Assembly (NCBI RefSeq): GCF_023238625.1
Contig: NZ_CP096670.1
Span: 733,501 to 797,500 of the forward strand
Reading direction: 5' to 3'
DNA from: Agarivorans sp. TSD2052
Lineage (GTDB): Bacteria > Pseudomonadota > Gammaproteobacteria > Enterobacterales > Celerinatantimonadaceae
DNA: 64,000 nt
Of the stretch, positions 26,438-35,591 are shown piece by piece. Under the pieces are notes generated by a model, which was given only the letters and a program-made list of their open reading frames with translations, was not told the origin of the DNA and did no database searches. The translations under genes were made by a program, and so were the position numbers. Numbering within the stretch: the stretch's first letter is position 1; every line of letters starts with the position of its first letter.

Positions 26438-27169
26438 GTGAACCAACAACCACGAGTATTAGTCACTGGTGCTAGCCGGGGTATAGGCAAAGCAATTGCC
26501 ATTCGTTTAGCGAACGAAGGCTATCAAGTTGTTATGAATTACCGCGGCAACCATGAGGCTGCGCAACAAGCTTTAGCTATTGTTAATCAACAAGCTGAAC
26601 AAGGCTATTTGCTCCCATTTGATATTAGCCAACGTGAACAAGCAAAAGCATCGATCGAAAAAGATATTGCTGAAAATGGCGCTTATTTTGGCGTGGTGCT
26701 AAATGCCGGTATTGCTAAAGACAATGCCTTTCCAGCAATGACCGAACAAGATTGGGATGGTGTTATCCATACTAACTTAGATGGTTTATATAATGTGCTT
26801 CACCCCTTAATTATGCCAATGATTCAAACTCGAAAAGGAGGGCGAATTATTACGCTATCTTCTCTTTCTGGTGAGGTAGGTAATCGCGGCCAAGTTAACT
26901 ATAGCGCCGCCAAAGCAGGCATTATTGGTGCCACCAAAGCGTTAGCATTAGAGGTGGCAAAACGAAAAATAACAGTTAACTGTGTGGCGCCGGGTCTTAT
27001 TGATACCGAGATGATGGCAGGTTTACCCCTAGACCAAATTAAGCAACAGATCCCTTTACGCCGCTTAGGTGATGTAGAGGAAGTGGCTGGTACTGTGGCC
27101 TTCTTGATGTCGAAAGACGCGGCCTATATTACTCGCCAAGTTATTTCTGTTAATGGAGGAATAGCATGA
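26438..27169 (+). CDS. apeQ: 3-ketoacyl-ACP reductase, SDR family (ApeQ-type)
   Basis: 243-residue short-chain dehydrogenase like FabG. The NADPH loop GASRGIGKA is at ~9-17 and NAGIAKDNAF sits where FabG has NAGI. The catalytic Ser is in SSLSGEVGNRGQ and Tyr/Lys in NYSAAKAG. The start is GTG, one base after the apeP stop. Reduces the beta-keto intermediate in each polyene elongation cycle. Confidence 0.93.
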   Translation: MNQQPRVLVTGASRGIGKAIAIRLANEGYQVVMNYRGNHEAAQQALAIVNQQAEQGYLLPFDISQREQAKASIEKDIAENGAYFGVVLNAGIAKDNAFPAMTEQDWDGVIHTNLDGLYNVLHPLIMPMIQTRKGGRIITLSSLSGEVGNRGQVNYSAAKAGIIGATKALALEVAKRKITVNCVAPGLIDTEMMAGLPLDQIKQQIPLRRLGDVEEVAGTVAFLMSKDAAYITRQVISVNGGIA

Positions 27170-28395
27170 GCCAAAGGGTGGTAGTGACAGGAATGGGCGG
27201 GATCACCGCTTTTGGCGATAACTGGCATGATATACAAGCCAAATTGAAACTGGGCGAAAATGCGGTGCGCTATATGCCAGAATGGGAGCGTTTCACTGAT
27301 ATGCATACCAGACTAGCAGCGCCTATTGATGAATTAGAATTACCTAAGTACCCGCGAAAAAAAATACGCAGCATGGGACGAGTGTCGCTGCTGGCGACTC
27401 GTGCTACAGAGTTGGCCTTAGCACAGGCAGGCTTAAGTAATAATGAGGATATTCAAGACGGCCGAATGGGGGTGTCTTACGGCTCCTCTATTGGCAGTAC
27501 TGCTCCAATCATGCATTTTGGCGACATGCTTAAACATGGTGATAGTAAAGCGATCACCTCAACGACTTACATCCAAATGATGAGCCATACAACACCGGTA
27601 AACCTAGGTGTATTTTTTGGACTTAAAGGTCGTGTGATTACTAGTTCTAGTGCTTGTACTTCGGGTAGTCAGGGCATCGGTTACGCCTATGAAGCGATTA
27701 AGTCTGGCGCACAACAACTAATGGTTGCTGGCGGAGCAGAAGAGCTATGTCCATCTGAAGCGGTCGTGTTTGATACTTTGTTTGCGACGAGCACCCGTAA
27801 CCAAGCACCTAAAACCACGCCAAGGCCTTTTGAGAAAGACAGGGATGGCTTAGTGATCGGTGAAGGTGCTGGCACCCTCATTTTGGAAAGCTTAGAGCAT
27901 GCGCAAGCCCGAGGAGCCACTATTTATGCTGAGTTGGTGGGTTTTGGCACCAATTCAGATGGTACTCATGTTACGCAACCTCAGAGTAGTACTATGCAAG
28001 CCGCCATGGCGTTAGCCCTTAAAGATGCCAACATTAGCGGAGATCAAATTGGTTACGTCAGTGCGCACGGCACGGCCACCGACAAAGGAGACATCGCTGA
28101 AACCGCGGCCACCTATCAAGCGTTGGGCAAAGCAGTGCCGATTAGCTCGATGAAGAGCTATTTAGGACACACTTTAGGCGCTTGTGGAGCCCTAGAAGCT
28201 TGGTTCTCTATTGAAATGATGAATAAGGGGTGGTTTGCTCCAACCTTAAATTTAGACATGCTCGATCCCGAATGTGCCCTGCTTGATTACATTGGCGGCG
28301 CTGGCCGCGAGATCACTACCGATTACGTAATGAGTAATAATTTTGCCTTTGGTGGCATCAATACCTCTCTCATATTTAAGCGTTGGACGCGTTAA
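27166..28395 (+). CDS. apeR: Beta-ketoacyl-ACP synthase II-like (ApeR-type)
   Basis: 409-residue FabF-like condensing enzyme with nucleophile C164 (SSACTSGSQG) and histidines in SAHGTATDKGD and YLGHTLGACGA. Reported to work as a homodimer in aryl-polyene assembly, probably in the first condensation steps, alongside the ApeO/ApeC pair. ATG overlaps the apeQ stop. Confidence 0.92.
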   Translation: MSQRVVVTGMGGITAFGDNWHDIQAKLKLGENAVRYMPEWERFTDMHTRLAAPIDELELPKYPRKKIRSMGRVSLLATRATELALAQAGLSNNEDIQDGRMGVSYGSSIGSTAPIMHFGDMLKHGDSKAITSTTYIQMMSHTTPVNLGVFFGLKGRVITSSSACTSGSQGIGYAYEAIKSGAQQLMVAGGAEELCPSEAVVFDTLFATSTRNQAPKTTPRPFEKDRDGLVIGEGAGTLILESLEHAQARGATIYAELVGFGTNSDGTHVTQPQSSTMQAAMALALKDANISGDQIGYVSAHGTATDKGDIAETAATYQALGKAVPISSMKSYLGHTLGACGALEAWFSIEMMNKGWFAPTLNLDMLDPECALLDYIGGAGREITTDYVMSNNFAFGGINTSLIFKRWTR

Positions 28396-28418
28396 GTTAA
28401 AACACTAGGAAGTTGTAC

Positions 28419-29504
28419 GTGGAATTTTATACAAAAGATAATTTAAAAGCGGTGGAAGCGATTGAACAAGCTCAGCGTTTAGCCTTTGCCCCCGTTGCAT
28501 TTCAAACTGCGCGTAGTTTGCGTGACTTAGGAATATTAGAAGCCTTAGATGAAGCTGGTGAAGTTGGTTTAACCACAGACGCCATTTGTCTCGCTTCGGG
28601 AGTCAGTGATTACGGGGTAAAAGTATTACTCGATATGGGGCTTAGCGCCGGCTTAGTGACATGGTGTGAGACAGAACAAAGTTATGAGTTAACGCGGTTA
28701 GGCTACTTTATACAACACGACGGAATGACACGCGCAAACATGGATTTTACTGCCGATGTTTGTTATTCCGGTTTGCAGCACCTTACAGAAGCTATTACAG
28801 AGGGTACACCAGCAGGACTCAAAGAGTTAGGCAGCTGGGACACCATCTATGAGGGCTTATCAACGCTTCCTGAGCCGGCCAAACAAAGTTGGTTTAATTT
28901 TGACCACTTCTATTCAGATAAAGCCTTTCCTAAGCTGCTGGAAATAGTATTTGGTGATAGCCCATCCACAATTGTTGATATTGGCGGCAATACGGGTAAA
29001 TGGGCGATGAAATGCTGTGAACATAACGCTGATGTATCGATGACTATTGTTGATTTACCGCAGCAGTTAGCGATGGCAAAAGTTAATGCCGAGCGGGCAG
29101 GTTATGCTGATCGCATTAATGGCGTAGCGTGCAACATGTTAGATCCGAAAGGGGAGCTACCCGCCAACGCCAACGTATATTGGATGAGCCAGTTCTTAGA
29201 TTGCTTCTCACCAAAAGAAATCGTATCTATTTTGACACGAGTAAAAGCTGCCATGAGCGAGCACAGTAGTGTTTACATTCTAGAGCTATTCCCAGATAGG
29301 CAAAGCCACGAAGCAGGTGCTCATAGTTTAAATGCTACGTCGTTATATTTTACCTGCTTAGCAAATGGTAATAGCCGTTTTTATCGTGCAAAAGATTTCA
29401 TTGAACTGATCGCTGAGGCAGGTTTAGAGATTGAGCAAGAAATTGACAATATTGGTTGGGGCCATAGCTTAATTAAGTGCCGCCTACCTAAAGTTTCTAA
29501 TTAA
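28419..29504 (+). CDS. SAM-dependent methyltransferase (O-methyltransferase-like)
   Basis: 361-residue methyltransferase with an N-terminal dimerisation/winged-helix domain (ARSLRDLGILEALDEAG...) and a Rossmann domain whose SAM loop reads IVDIGGNTGKWAM (~190-202). The GTG at 28419 is preferred as start because AGGAAG is spaced properly; a TTG lies two codons earlier. It follows apeR by 23 bases and probably methylates the aryl ring hydroxyl, as the ApeA-type enzyme of other clusters, although its position at the 3' end differs from the E. coli order. Confidence 0.85.
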   Translation: MEFYTKDNLKAVEAIEQAQRLAFAPVAFQTARSLRDLGILEALDEAGEVGLTTDAICLASGVSDYGVKVLLDMGLSAGLVTWCETEQSYELTRLGYFIQHDGMTRANMDFTADVCYSGLQHLTEAITEGTPAGLKELGSWDTIYEGLSTLPEPAKQSWFNFDHFYSDKAFPKLLEIVFGDSPSTIVDIGGNTGKWAMKCCEHNADVSMTIVDLPQQLAMAKVNAERAGYADRINGVACNMLDPKGELPANANVYWMSQFLDCFSPKEIVSILTRVKAAMSEHSSVYILELFPDRQSHEAGAHSLNATSLYFTCLANGNSRFYRAKDFIELIAEAGLEIEQEIDNIGWGHSLIKCRLPKVSN

Positions 29505-29533
29505 CATAGTAAAATTAACTCAAAGGAAGAGCA

Positions 29534-29935
29534 ATGAAACGATTAGTCTGGATATTTAGTTTAGTAGTCGCTGTTTTAGTATTACCTCAGACAGCGCTAG
29601 CAGCAAAAATAAAACCTTTGTTGGACCAGCCCATTCCCAGTCAACTGAGTGCAGACGAAGCAAGGTATGCCATAGTGGATGCTGGTTTGGTACGTAATTG
29701 GGTTGTGGCTGAGGAGGGTGAACAGCTAATGAAGGCTGAAATTCATGTGCGTAAGCATTACGTAGCAGTAGATATCAAATTGCATGATGGTCAATACGAC
29801 ATTTTGTATCGTGACAGCGAAAATATGAAATATAGTGAAGACGGCACTATTCACCGCAAATATAACGGATGGGTTAAAAACCTAAACAGCGATATCCAAA
29901 AAGAGCTGAATCGTGTAGCTCGACTAAAAAAATAG
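29534..29935 (+). CDS. Small secreted protein of the aryl-polyene cluster
   Basis: 133 residues with a clear signal peptide (KRLVWIFSLVVAVLVLPQTALA-A) and a basic mature domain (~110 residues) of alternating strands. Strong ribosome site (AAAGGAAGAGCA). No function recognised; it is 29 bases after the methyltransferase gene and followed by a terminator, so it appears to be the last gene of the main operon. Periplasmic location is inferred. Confidence 0.75.
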   Translation: MKRLVWIFSLVVAVLVLPQTALAAKIKPLLDQPIPSQLSADEARYAIVDAGLVRNWVVAEEGEQLMKAEIHVRKHYVAVDIKLHDGQYDILYRDSENMKYSEDGTIHRKYNGWVKNLNSDIQKELNRVARLKK

Positions 29936-29945
29936 CGTGAATAAA

Positions 29946-29973
29946 GGCTAAAGCTTCGGCTTTAGCCTGGTTG
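29946..29973 (+). terminator. Rho-independent terminator with UUCG loop
   Basis: GGCTAAAGC-TTCG-GCTTTAGCC, 9-bp perfect stem with the very stable UUCG tetraloop, then TGGTTGTTT. It closes the main aryl-polyene operon 10 bases after the stop codon and may be partially read through into the next gene. Confidence 0.85.
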
Positions 29974-29995
29974 TTTACCAGGGAAATCGAAACGC

Positions 29996-30538
29996 ATGTA
30001 TAAACGGTTTATTATCATGATGACTACGCTTAGTTTGTCGTTATGCGCGGTCGCAAAACAAGACAATGCTTTAATACTTAATCTAGGGTATGGGCCGCAG
30101 CCCAGTGCCGAGGTATCACAGCGTAATCACACTGTGGGGTTTGATTATGAGTTTTACCGCTACCAACGAAGCGAGCGGCAACGTTTGAGTTTGGGTGTTA
30201 GCTACACTTACCTGGCCACGGATCACCAAGACAATAGCTCACTGCATGCCATATCCATTTACCCTCAGTTAACCTTGTTAGCCAAGAAACACCTGCAATG
30301 GCAACCTTGGTTTTTTGTACGAGCGCTTGGTCCTACTTACTTAAGTGAGAAAACGTTAGGAACACGTCATCAAGCCAAACATTTTGCGTTTCAGGCTCAG
30401 GTTGGCTTGGGAGTAGACCACTTGGATAGCAATTGGATGTTTGCGCTATCTTATAAGCACTTTTCCAATGCCAATCTTTATCAGCCTAATGATGGTTTTG
30501 ATGTTCCATTAGTTATCAATGTAGGAAAGCGCTTCTAG
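29996..30538 (+). CDS. PagL-like acyloxyacyl hydrolase / outer-membrane beta-barrel
   Basis: 180 residues with a signal peptide (KRFIIMMTTLSLSLCAVA) and beta-barrel-like alternation ending in aromatic F (VINVGKRF). The YKHFSNANL segment carries the H-x-S pair that in lipid A 3-O-deacylase PagL is catalytic, followed by an N-x-G-x-D turn. Distance between strands and total length fit PagL. It lies 30 bases after the UUCG terminator in the same direction. Its C-terminal 30 bases overlap a convergent gene. Enzyme activity is inference. Confidence 0.7.
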   Translation: MYKRFIIMMTTLSLSLCAVAKQDNALILNLGYGPQPSAEVSQRNHTVGFDYEFYRYQRSERQRLSLGVSYTYLATDHQDNSSLHAISIYPQLTLLAKKHLQWQPWFFVRALGPTYLSEKTLGTRHQAKHFAFQAQVGLGVDHLDSNWMFALSYKHFSNANLYQPNDGFDVPLVINVGKRF

Positions 30539-31384
30539 CTGAGAACTTTGCGCCGAGAGTTGATTAAAATAACCTAATAATAAAGGCCTGTTAGCGGTGG
30601 ATTCAGGGGTAAATGTTCTTGCATGCTCGCATCCTTGTAGCAATTCAAAAGACTTATCTACGTCGCTCATTTGATACATTTTTTCACTAAATTGCCAAGG
30701 AATTAATGCATCGCTCTGGCAGTGAACAAACAGTAGCTGAGTATCATCGAATTGAGGTAGTCGTGGCAGTGGGTCGTGGCTTTTATCAATAACCAGTGGG
30801 ATTAACCAAGCACCAAGAAAGCCAAAGCGGCTTTTGTTCACCACATGTTGGGCTACCTCAGAAAAACTGTGGAAAGAAGAATCTACCACCACCAAATCAA
30901 ACATTTCTTTTTGATCAGAGTCAACCAATCCATCTAACATTACTGCTCCGCCCAGTGATGTACCAACACTAATCAGTTGGTAATCTTTAAGGCCAGAAAA
31001 CTGCTGGTCAACAAAACGAAAAATGGTTTGGGCATCAGCGTATAAGTTATCGAAGTTTGGGCTTCCTGTAGAATTGCCATAACCGGAGTAATCAAACAAC
31101 AGTAAATCGTAACTTTGCTCGGTAACCCACAAGTATTTCTCTATGGTTTCGCTAATATTTCCTGAGTTACCGTGGAAGTGAACCACTAAACCCTTGCTGG
31201 TGAGGTTTTGTGATGAAATAAGAACACTGTGTAATTGATTACCTGAATCAGACAGTAAAAAAAAGCTGTCGTAATCGTGTTGAGCCAGCGACATTTCACC
31301 GCCAGATTTCGGGTTGTAATAAGGTGAATGGCTGCAGCCAATTAGGCTGAAAGTACAAACCAAAAGTAGAACAAACTTTTTCAT
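30509..31384 (-). CDS. Alpha/beta-hydrolase lipoprotein
   Basis: 291-residue serine hydrolase-like protein with a lipoprotein signal (lipobox LIG-C17). The nucleophile elbow is G-T-S-L-G-G (~131-136) and the oxyanion region is VVHFHGNSGN. A later FVHCQSDALIPWQFSE strand (Asp) and GCEHARTF (His) complete the triad. Resembles YfhR/Bem46-type hydrolases. Its 3' end overlaps the convergent PagL-like gene by 30 bases. Possible esterase at the envelope; substrate unknown. Confidence 0.82.
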   Translation of the reverse strand: MKKFVLLLVCTFSLIGCSHSPYYNPKSGGEMSLAQHDYDSFFLLSDSGNQLHSVLISSQNLTSKGLVVHFHGNSGNISETIEKYLWVTEQSYDLLLFDYSGYGNSTGSPNFDNLYADAQTIFRFVDQQFSGLKDYQLISVGTSLGGAVMLDGLVDSDQKEMFDLVVVDSSFHSFSEVAQHVVNKSRFGFLGAWLIPLVIDKSHDPLPRLPQFDDTQLLFVHCQSDALIPWQFSEKMYQMSDVDKSFELLQGCEHARTFTPESTANRPLLLGYFNQLSAQSSQLEALSYIDN

Positions 31385-31615
31385 CTTTTCACCAGCGATA
31401 ATCTAAATTGAATAACTTTATTACTCTAGATTTGGTTCAAAGGATCAGTGGTTCCAAAATTTGAGTGTGTAATTGGGCTCGATGTATATTTTAATCTTAG
31501 TCTATTTGAGGCATATCGCCATCACGTCTTTCGAAATAAGCTGTGATGAAAAGACTTGAAACAACATGATATTCGAGTGCCGAACTAGTACTAAATGGTT
31601 GGTATTAGTTATCGA

Positions 31616-31645
31616 CCCTTAACACCATTCCATTAGTGTTGAGGG
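31616..31645 (-). terminator. Possible terminator hairpin downstream of HlyD-like gene
   Basis: CCCTTAACAC / GTGTTGAGGG, 10-bp stem with one G-U and a 10-base loop, 24 bases past the stop of the HlyD-like gene. No T-tract follows on the minus strand, so it may be a processing hairpin. Confidence 0.35.
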
Positions 31646-31668
31646 CTAATGAGCAACTAATATATCGG

Positions 31669-32721
31669 CTAGTCTACTTGACGGTTGATGTAATGAAAGC
31701 GAACGGTAACAGGCAGCCCTTCTACCTTATATTTTAGGTCACTGGGTACACTAAGGCTTATTCTTAAGGCTGGCTTGGCACCCTCAAAAGGGCCCGACAG
31801 AATCTCAGGAATGCGCCGAGTGATTTCACTCGATTTTGATACCTTTGCTAGGTAACTATCGCCATTAGGCAGGGTAACGGTGGCGGTCCTGCCGATTTGT
31901 CCGTATTCAATATACTTGGGGGCTAAGTAGACTTGAGTTTCGGCCTGCTCTTTACCTGCGATGATAAAAAGAGGTGTTCCTTTTTCGACAAACTGACCCG
32001 GTTGAACCAGCATTTCTGCTATTTTCGATGGGTAAGGGCTAGTGAGAGTGTGCTGTTCTATTTGTTCTTTTATCTCAAGTAATTGGAGTTGTAATTGATT
32101 CCGCCATTGCTTTGCTGAGCCTGCAAGTAAGCGCTCTTGCTCTTGAGACAATTGCTGCTGTGCATTGAACACCCCTTGCCTAGCCGAAAAGTGTTGATTT
32201 TGTAGGGTGGCTATTTCGTCTAGCGACATTAAGCCCTGCTTTTGAAATTCTAAGTATTCTTGTTTAAGTTGTTGCTGCATCTCTTGGTTTTCACGTGCCG
32301 CATTCAGGCTATTCATCAGGTTGTTTTTTACGCTCCCTTGCAGCACTTGCATATCTTCTTCTAACTGAGTGATTTCACGGCTTAGTAAGGCTTTTTGAGC
32401 TTCTAAACCTGCTGATGAAAAGCGTAATATGGCTTGGCCAGCAGTTAAGCCTTGCTCATCTTTTACCCATACTTCTTCGATTTTTCCATCAATGGGGGAG
32501 TTGATAGTGAGCGGTGCCATGGTTAAAACGCCTTCGGCTCGCACCACGGCGAGATCTTTGCCAAAGAACCAAGAAACCAAGATAAGAGGGCTAAGCACCA
32601 GTGCAACCACCAAGTACCAGCGGAGGCGATAACCGCCGCGCTTTGCTTTGGCATAGTTAGTTTTAAACCCAGACTGATTGGTTTGGTTCTCTTGTTGAGC
32701 GCGAGTAAAGCTAACTTTCAT
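31669..32721 (-). CDS. HlyD-family membrane fusion protein (Alg44-like partner)
   Basis: 350-residue protein. A basic N-terminus is followed by a membrane helix (WYLVVALVLSPLILVSWFF, ~36-54). Next come a lipoyl-like half-motif (INSPIDGKIEEVWVKDEQGLTAGQ), a long coiled-coil hairpin (~105-215), the second lipoyl half (LTSPYPSKIAEMLVQPGQFVEKG) and a beta-barrel domain. Start ATG 32721 has AAAGGAAAG upstream and overlaps the glycosyltransferase stop. No exporter ATPase or outer-membrane factor is nearby, so it may bridge a synthase and the cell wall, as Alg44-type proteins do; this is inference. Confidence 0.82.
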   Translation of the reverse strand: MKVSFTRAQQENQTNQSGFKTNYAKAKRGGYRLRWYLVVALVLSPLILVSWFFGKDLAVVRAEGVLTMAPLTINSPIDGKIEEVWVKDEQGLTAGQAILRFSSAGLEAQKALLSREITQLEEDMQVLQGSVKNNLMNSLNAARENQEMQQQLKQEYLEFQKQGLMSLDEIATLQNQHFSARQGVFNAQQQLSQEQERLLAGSAKQWRNQLQLQLLEIKEQIEQHTLTSPYPSKIAEMLVQPGQFVEKGTPLFIIAGKEQAETQVYLAPKYIEYGQIGRTATVTLPNGDSYLAKVSKSSEITRRIPEILSGPFEGAKPALRISLSVPSDLKYKVEGLPVTVRFHYINRQVD

Positions 32722-34046
32722 TAAAATTTCTTTCCTTTTTTTAGTACCCACCAAGGAGCCATGCTGGTTTCTTCATGACCTCGGCGCAGTATTTCATTGA
32801 ACACCGCTGCACTGGTAAAAAATCGCATTAGTAAGCCATAACCCGGGTATATGAGGAGCCATGGCAGCATTTTATAGTCTTGTTTGCGGCGTTCAGATAC
32901 GAACAACAGAAAGAACGAAAAGTACAATAAGGCGAGCAATAAATAGAATGTGTAAAGTAAGCTTAAACTCGCCATCACATAACTGAGGGGATAAAACAGC
33001 AATAGATACACGTTATACAAAACAACAATCAGCGGCAACACCGTATTTTGCATCAAGCCATAGACAAAATTGAAAGTGAACGTTTTAAGCCCGGTCAGCT
33101 TGGGTGACATCGATGCGCGGTGTTTACGCATAAATAAGAATATTAAGTCACCATCCCAACGAAGTCGCTGATTAAACAGTTGAGACCATGTTTCAGGGGC
33201 GTCGGTATGGCCAATGGCTTTACTTGCAAAAGGGAGCCGTATGTTTGGGTGGCGTTTAAAATACTGTTTAATACGTAACGTGAGGTCTAAATCTTCAGCT
33301 GTGTGGGTATCCCAAGCACCAATTTGCTTCAGGAAATCTCGCCTAAATGCACCAAACGCACCTGAAATATTGTTCAGAAGATTCCAGTGAGCCATCCCCG
33401 TTTTGCCCGCTTGAATTGAGATCATATACTCTAAGGCTTGCATCCTGGTGGCTACACTTAAGGACTTATTACGCACTCTTAGCGCGCCCCCCACTGCCGG
33501 AACATTGGGGTCTTCAAACTCTTTAACTATCTGCAAAATCATGTCGTTATCAAAAGAAGTGTCGCCATCTAAGGCCAAAATTATTTCACCACGGGCAAGC
33601 GATAAGCCAGCGTTCAGTGAGGATACGCGACCACCGCGCTGCCATTTAGGCAGAATTAATAAGGTGCGATTTTTGTAACGAGACATCATGGCTTGTGCTT
33701 GTTTGGCTGCAAGTAGGGTTGAGGCATTTTGATTTGCGCCGTCAATGACCGGGATGATTTCAATTTCACCTGAGTAAATTTGTTCGCATAGGGTTTGTAT
33801 AGTCGAAATAATCGCTTCCCCCTCACTGTAGCAAGTCACAATACAAGACACTCGAGGAGTAGCCCGCAGCCTTGGCGGTGCTTGCTTGTGGCGCCAGAAA
33901 ATAATACCCAGTAGTACCATCCAGGCTAGGGGAAGTTCTAGCAACAGAAATACCGGCAGTTGGTACAGTAATAAAGCATGGTTTTCTGCGATCAGAGCAA
34001 GCTGTGCATGCAGCAAGTAGCTAATATTTTGAATCAGCTCAGTCAT
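32721..34046 (-). CDS. Membrane glycosyltransferase family 2 (polysaccharide synthase-like)
   Basis: 441-residue processive-type GT2. A membrane helix at the N-terminus (~25-50) precedes the catalytic domain with TCYSEGEAIISTI, the ILALDGDTSFD strand (D-x-D), HTAEDLDLTLRI (TED-like base) and QLFNQRLRWDGDLIF, which is a Q-x-x-R-W motif of cellulose/hyaluronan/alginate synthases. At least four C-terminal helices (~315-420) follow. The start is taken as ATG 34046, overlapping the upstream gene by 8 bases. Probable polymerase of an exopolysaccharide. Confidence 0.86.
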   Translation of the reverse strand: MTELIQNISYLLHAQLALIAENHALLLYQLPVFLLLELPLAWMVLLGIIFWRHKQAPPRLRATPRVSCIVTCYSEGEAIISTIQTLCEQIYSGEIEIIPVIDGANQNASTLLAAKQAQAMMSRYKNRTLLILPKWQRGGRVSSLNAGLSLARGEIILALDGDTSFDNDMILQIVKEFEDPNVPAVGGALRVRNKSLSVATRMQALEYMISIQAGKTGMAHWNLLNNISGAFGAFRRDFLKQIGAWDTHTAEDLDLTLRIKQYFKRHPNIRLPFASKAIGHTDAPETWSQLFNQRLRWDGDLIFLFMRKHRASMSPKLTGLKTFTFNFVYGLMQNTVLPLIVVLYNVYLLLFYPLSYVMASLSLLYTFYLLLALLYFSFFLLFVSERRKQDYKMLPWLLIYPGYGLLMRFFTSAAVFNEILRRGHEETSMAPWWVLKKGKKF

Positions 34047-35379
34047 TACGTAGCGCTTCAACCAAGCTTTGTAGCCATTGCTCTGGATGGTTACTCAGCG
34101 TTTCTTCAGGAAGTTTTTTAACGCTTACCGCTAGCTCTAAGGGGTTGTTGGTTTGGATTTTAGCTAACTTGAGTAACTTATCTTCTAATACTTCTATATG
34201 TGACTCTTCGAAGTGGGGAAGAAAGAACAGCAACATATCATTGTTCCACCTAGTGACCACATCGGTTTGTCTAATCAAGCTTTGAAAACGAATAAAAAAC
34301 TCATCTAAACGTGCAAATACTTCAGTGCTAGAGAGTTCGGAGTAGAGAGTATTAAGATTTTTAAAGTGTAATGCCAACATAAGATGCTGATGAGAGTGCC
34401 GCAACGCAAGTTGGTTTTGCCATTGTAGTAGCCAGCGAAAATGTTCAGTACTTAAGGGTTCGCCCAAGCTATCGGGTAATAAAGACACTTGCTTGCCAGA
34501 TTGTGCCCATAGCTCTCCTCTTTCAGCTAGTTGGTAATTATACCAACGTTGTTCCTTAAGCTCGTCAAGCTTATTGCTATTGCCACAGCTGAGGCAGTTC
34601 GCTTTGACTTCTCCGTCGATAAAGTGGTCGCCACAGGTATGGCACTGGTGGTTTTCAATTGGGCGATCATAATCTACACCAATATGGCGAAGCTGCGAGT
34701 GGCAGTTAGGGCAAACCAGAGAATGACTTTGCTGAAAGGCTTCTTGTTGGTCTACATGGCCGCAAGCAAAGCAATGCAGCGCAGTAAAGTTGTCGATATC
34801 AATGCTATGGCAACTAGGGCAGGTTTCTACATAGTTTAACGTACTTGAGCTGCAGCTTCGGCATTGCCTAACTCGGTCTATCAATTGCGCTTTTGCTATT
34901 ACCTGTTCTTTCTCAAGCGAGTTTAACCAAGCTTGCTCTGCTTGCTCTTGCCAGCAGTCTAATAGCGGGTAATGAAAATGCCATTGCTCTGTTTGGTAGT
35001 TAGGTTTAAGTAAGCGAGAGGGCAATAACCACAAATAGCTAATCAAACGGCTGTGGGGAGAGGTTAAAGTATCGCTATGTAATTTGGCTAAACGTTCTAA
35101 ATATTGCTGTTGGAGTTGGTTTTGCTGCAGGTCATCGACAAAACCATCAGAAATTTTTTGGCTTAAAGCGCTAGAGCCTTGTGGTATAAACGCTAGCACT
35201 AAAGCGCCAACCGCGTCAGCTCGCAGTATCATTAGCGTTTGTGAGAGTTGTGGTTCATCAAGATTTAAGTGTACGCATTGGTTTATTTCCAAGGCTGCAA
35301 GTAGCTGCTCGATACTGTCAAACTCATAGTGTTGAGAACTTAGCGGTGGGTTTGGCTTACCAAGCAGGTTTATTTTCAT
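34039..35379 (-). CDS. Zinc-ribbon protein with degenerate GGDEF domain (TackOD1-like)
   Basis: 446-residue cytoplasmic protein. The N-terminal ~155 residues are of unknown fold. Residues ~165-285 contain repeated C-x2-C pairs (CRSC, CPSC, CFAC, CPNC, CHTC, CLSC), i.e. several zinc ribbons as in TackOD1-type metal-binding proteins. The C-terminal ~150 residues follow the GGDEF fold, with TRWNNDMLLFFLP where active cyclases have a GG(D/E)EF loop. It therefore probably cannot make c-di-GMP and would serve as a sensor or scaffold. It is the first gene of the three-gene set with the glycosyltransferase and the HlyD-like protein. Confidence 0.7.
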   Translation of the reverse strand: MKINLLGKPNPPLSSQHYEFDSIEQLLAALEINQCVHLNLDEPQLSQTLMILRADAVGALVLAFIPQGSSALSQKISDGFVDDLQQNQLQQQYLERLAKLHSDTLTSPHSRLISYLWLLPSRLLKPNYQTEQWHFHYPLLDCWQEQAEQAWLNSLEKEQVIAKAQLIDRVRQCRSCSSSTLNYVETCPSCHSIDIDNFTALHCFACGHVDQQEAFQQSHSLVCPNCHSQLRHIGVDYDRPIENHQCHTCGDHFIDGEVKANCLSCGNSNKLDELKEQRWYNYQLAERGELWAQSGKQVSLLPDSLGEPLSTEHFRWLLQWQNQLALRHSHQHLMLALHFKNLNTLYSELSSTEVFARLDEFFIRFQSLIRQTDVVTRWNNDMLLFFLPHFEESHIEVLEDKLLKLAKIQTNNPLELAVSVKKLPEETLSNHPEQWLQSLVEALRND

Positions 35380-35591
35380 ATTTGCTTATATTTAGAAAGG
35401 CTTAAACAATTATCCTACGCAAACCTGAAATGTGCAAATAATCTTCATGAGGTAAAAAATACATAAAACTTAAGTGAAGAGTATCGTTATTTTAAGTTTT
35501 AAAATATTTAAATCTGTTTTTCTGGCGCCTTTAATGCACGGTTACTCGTTAAAAGTGGCTTTGGTGGAGTGGAGCATCGGTGTTCACAAAG

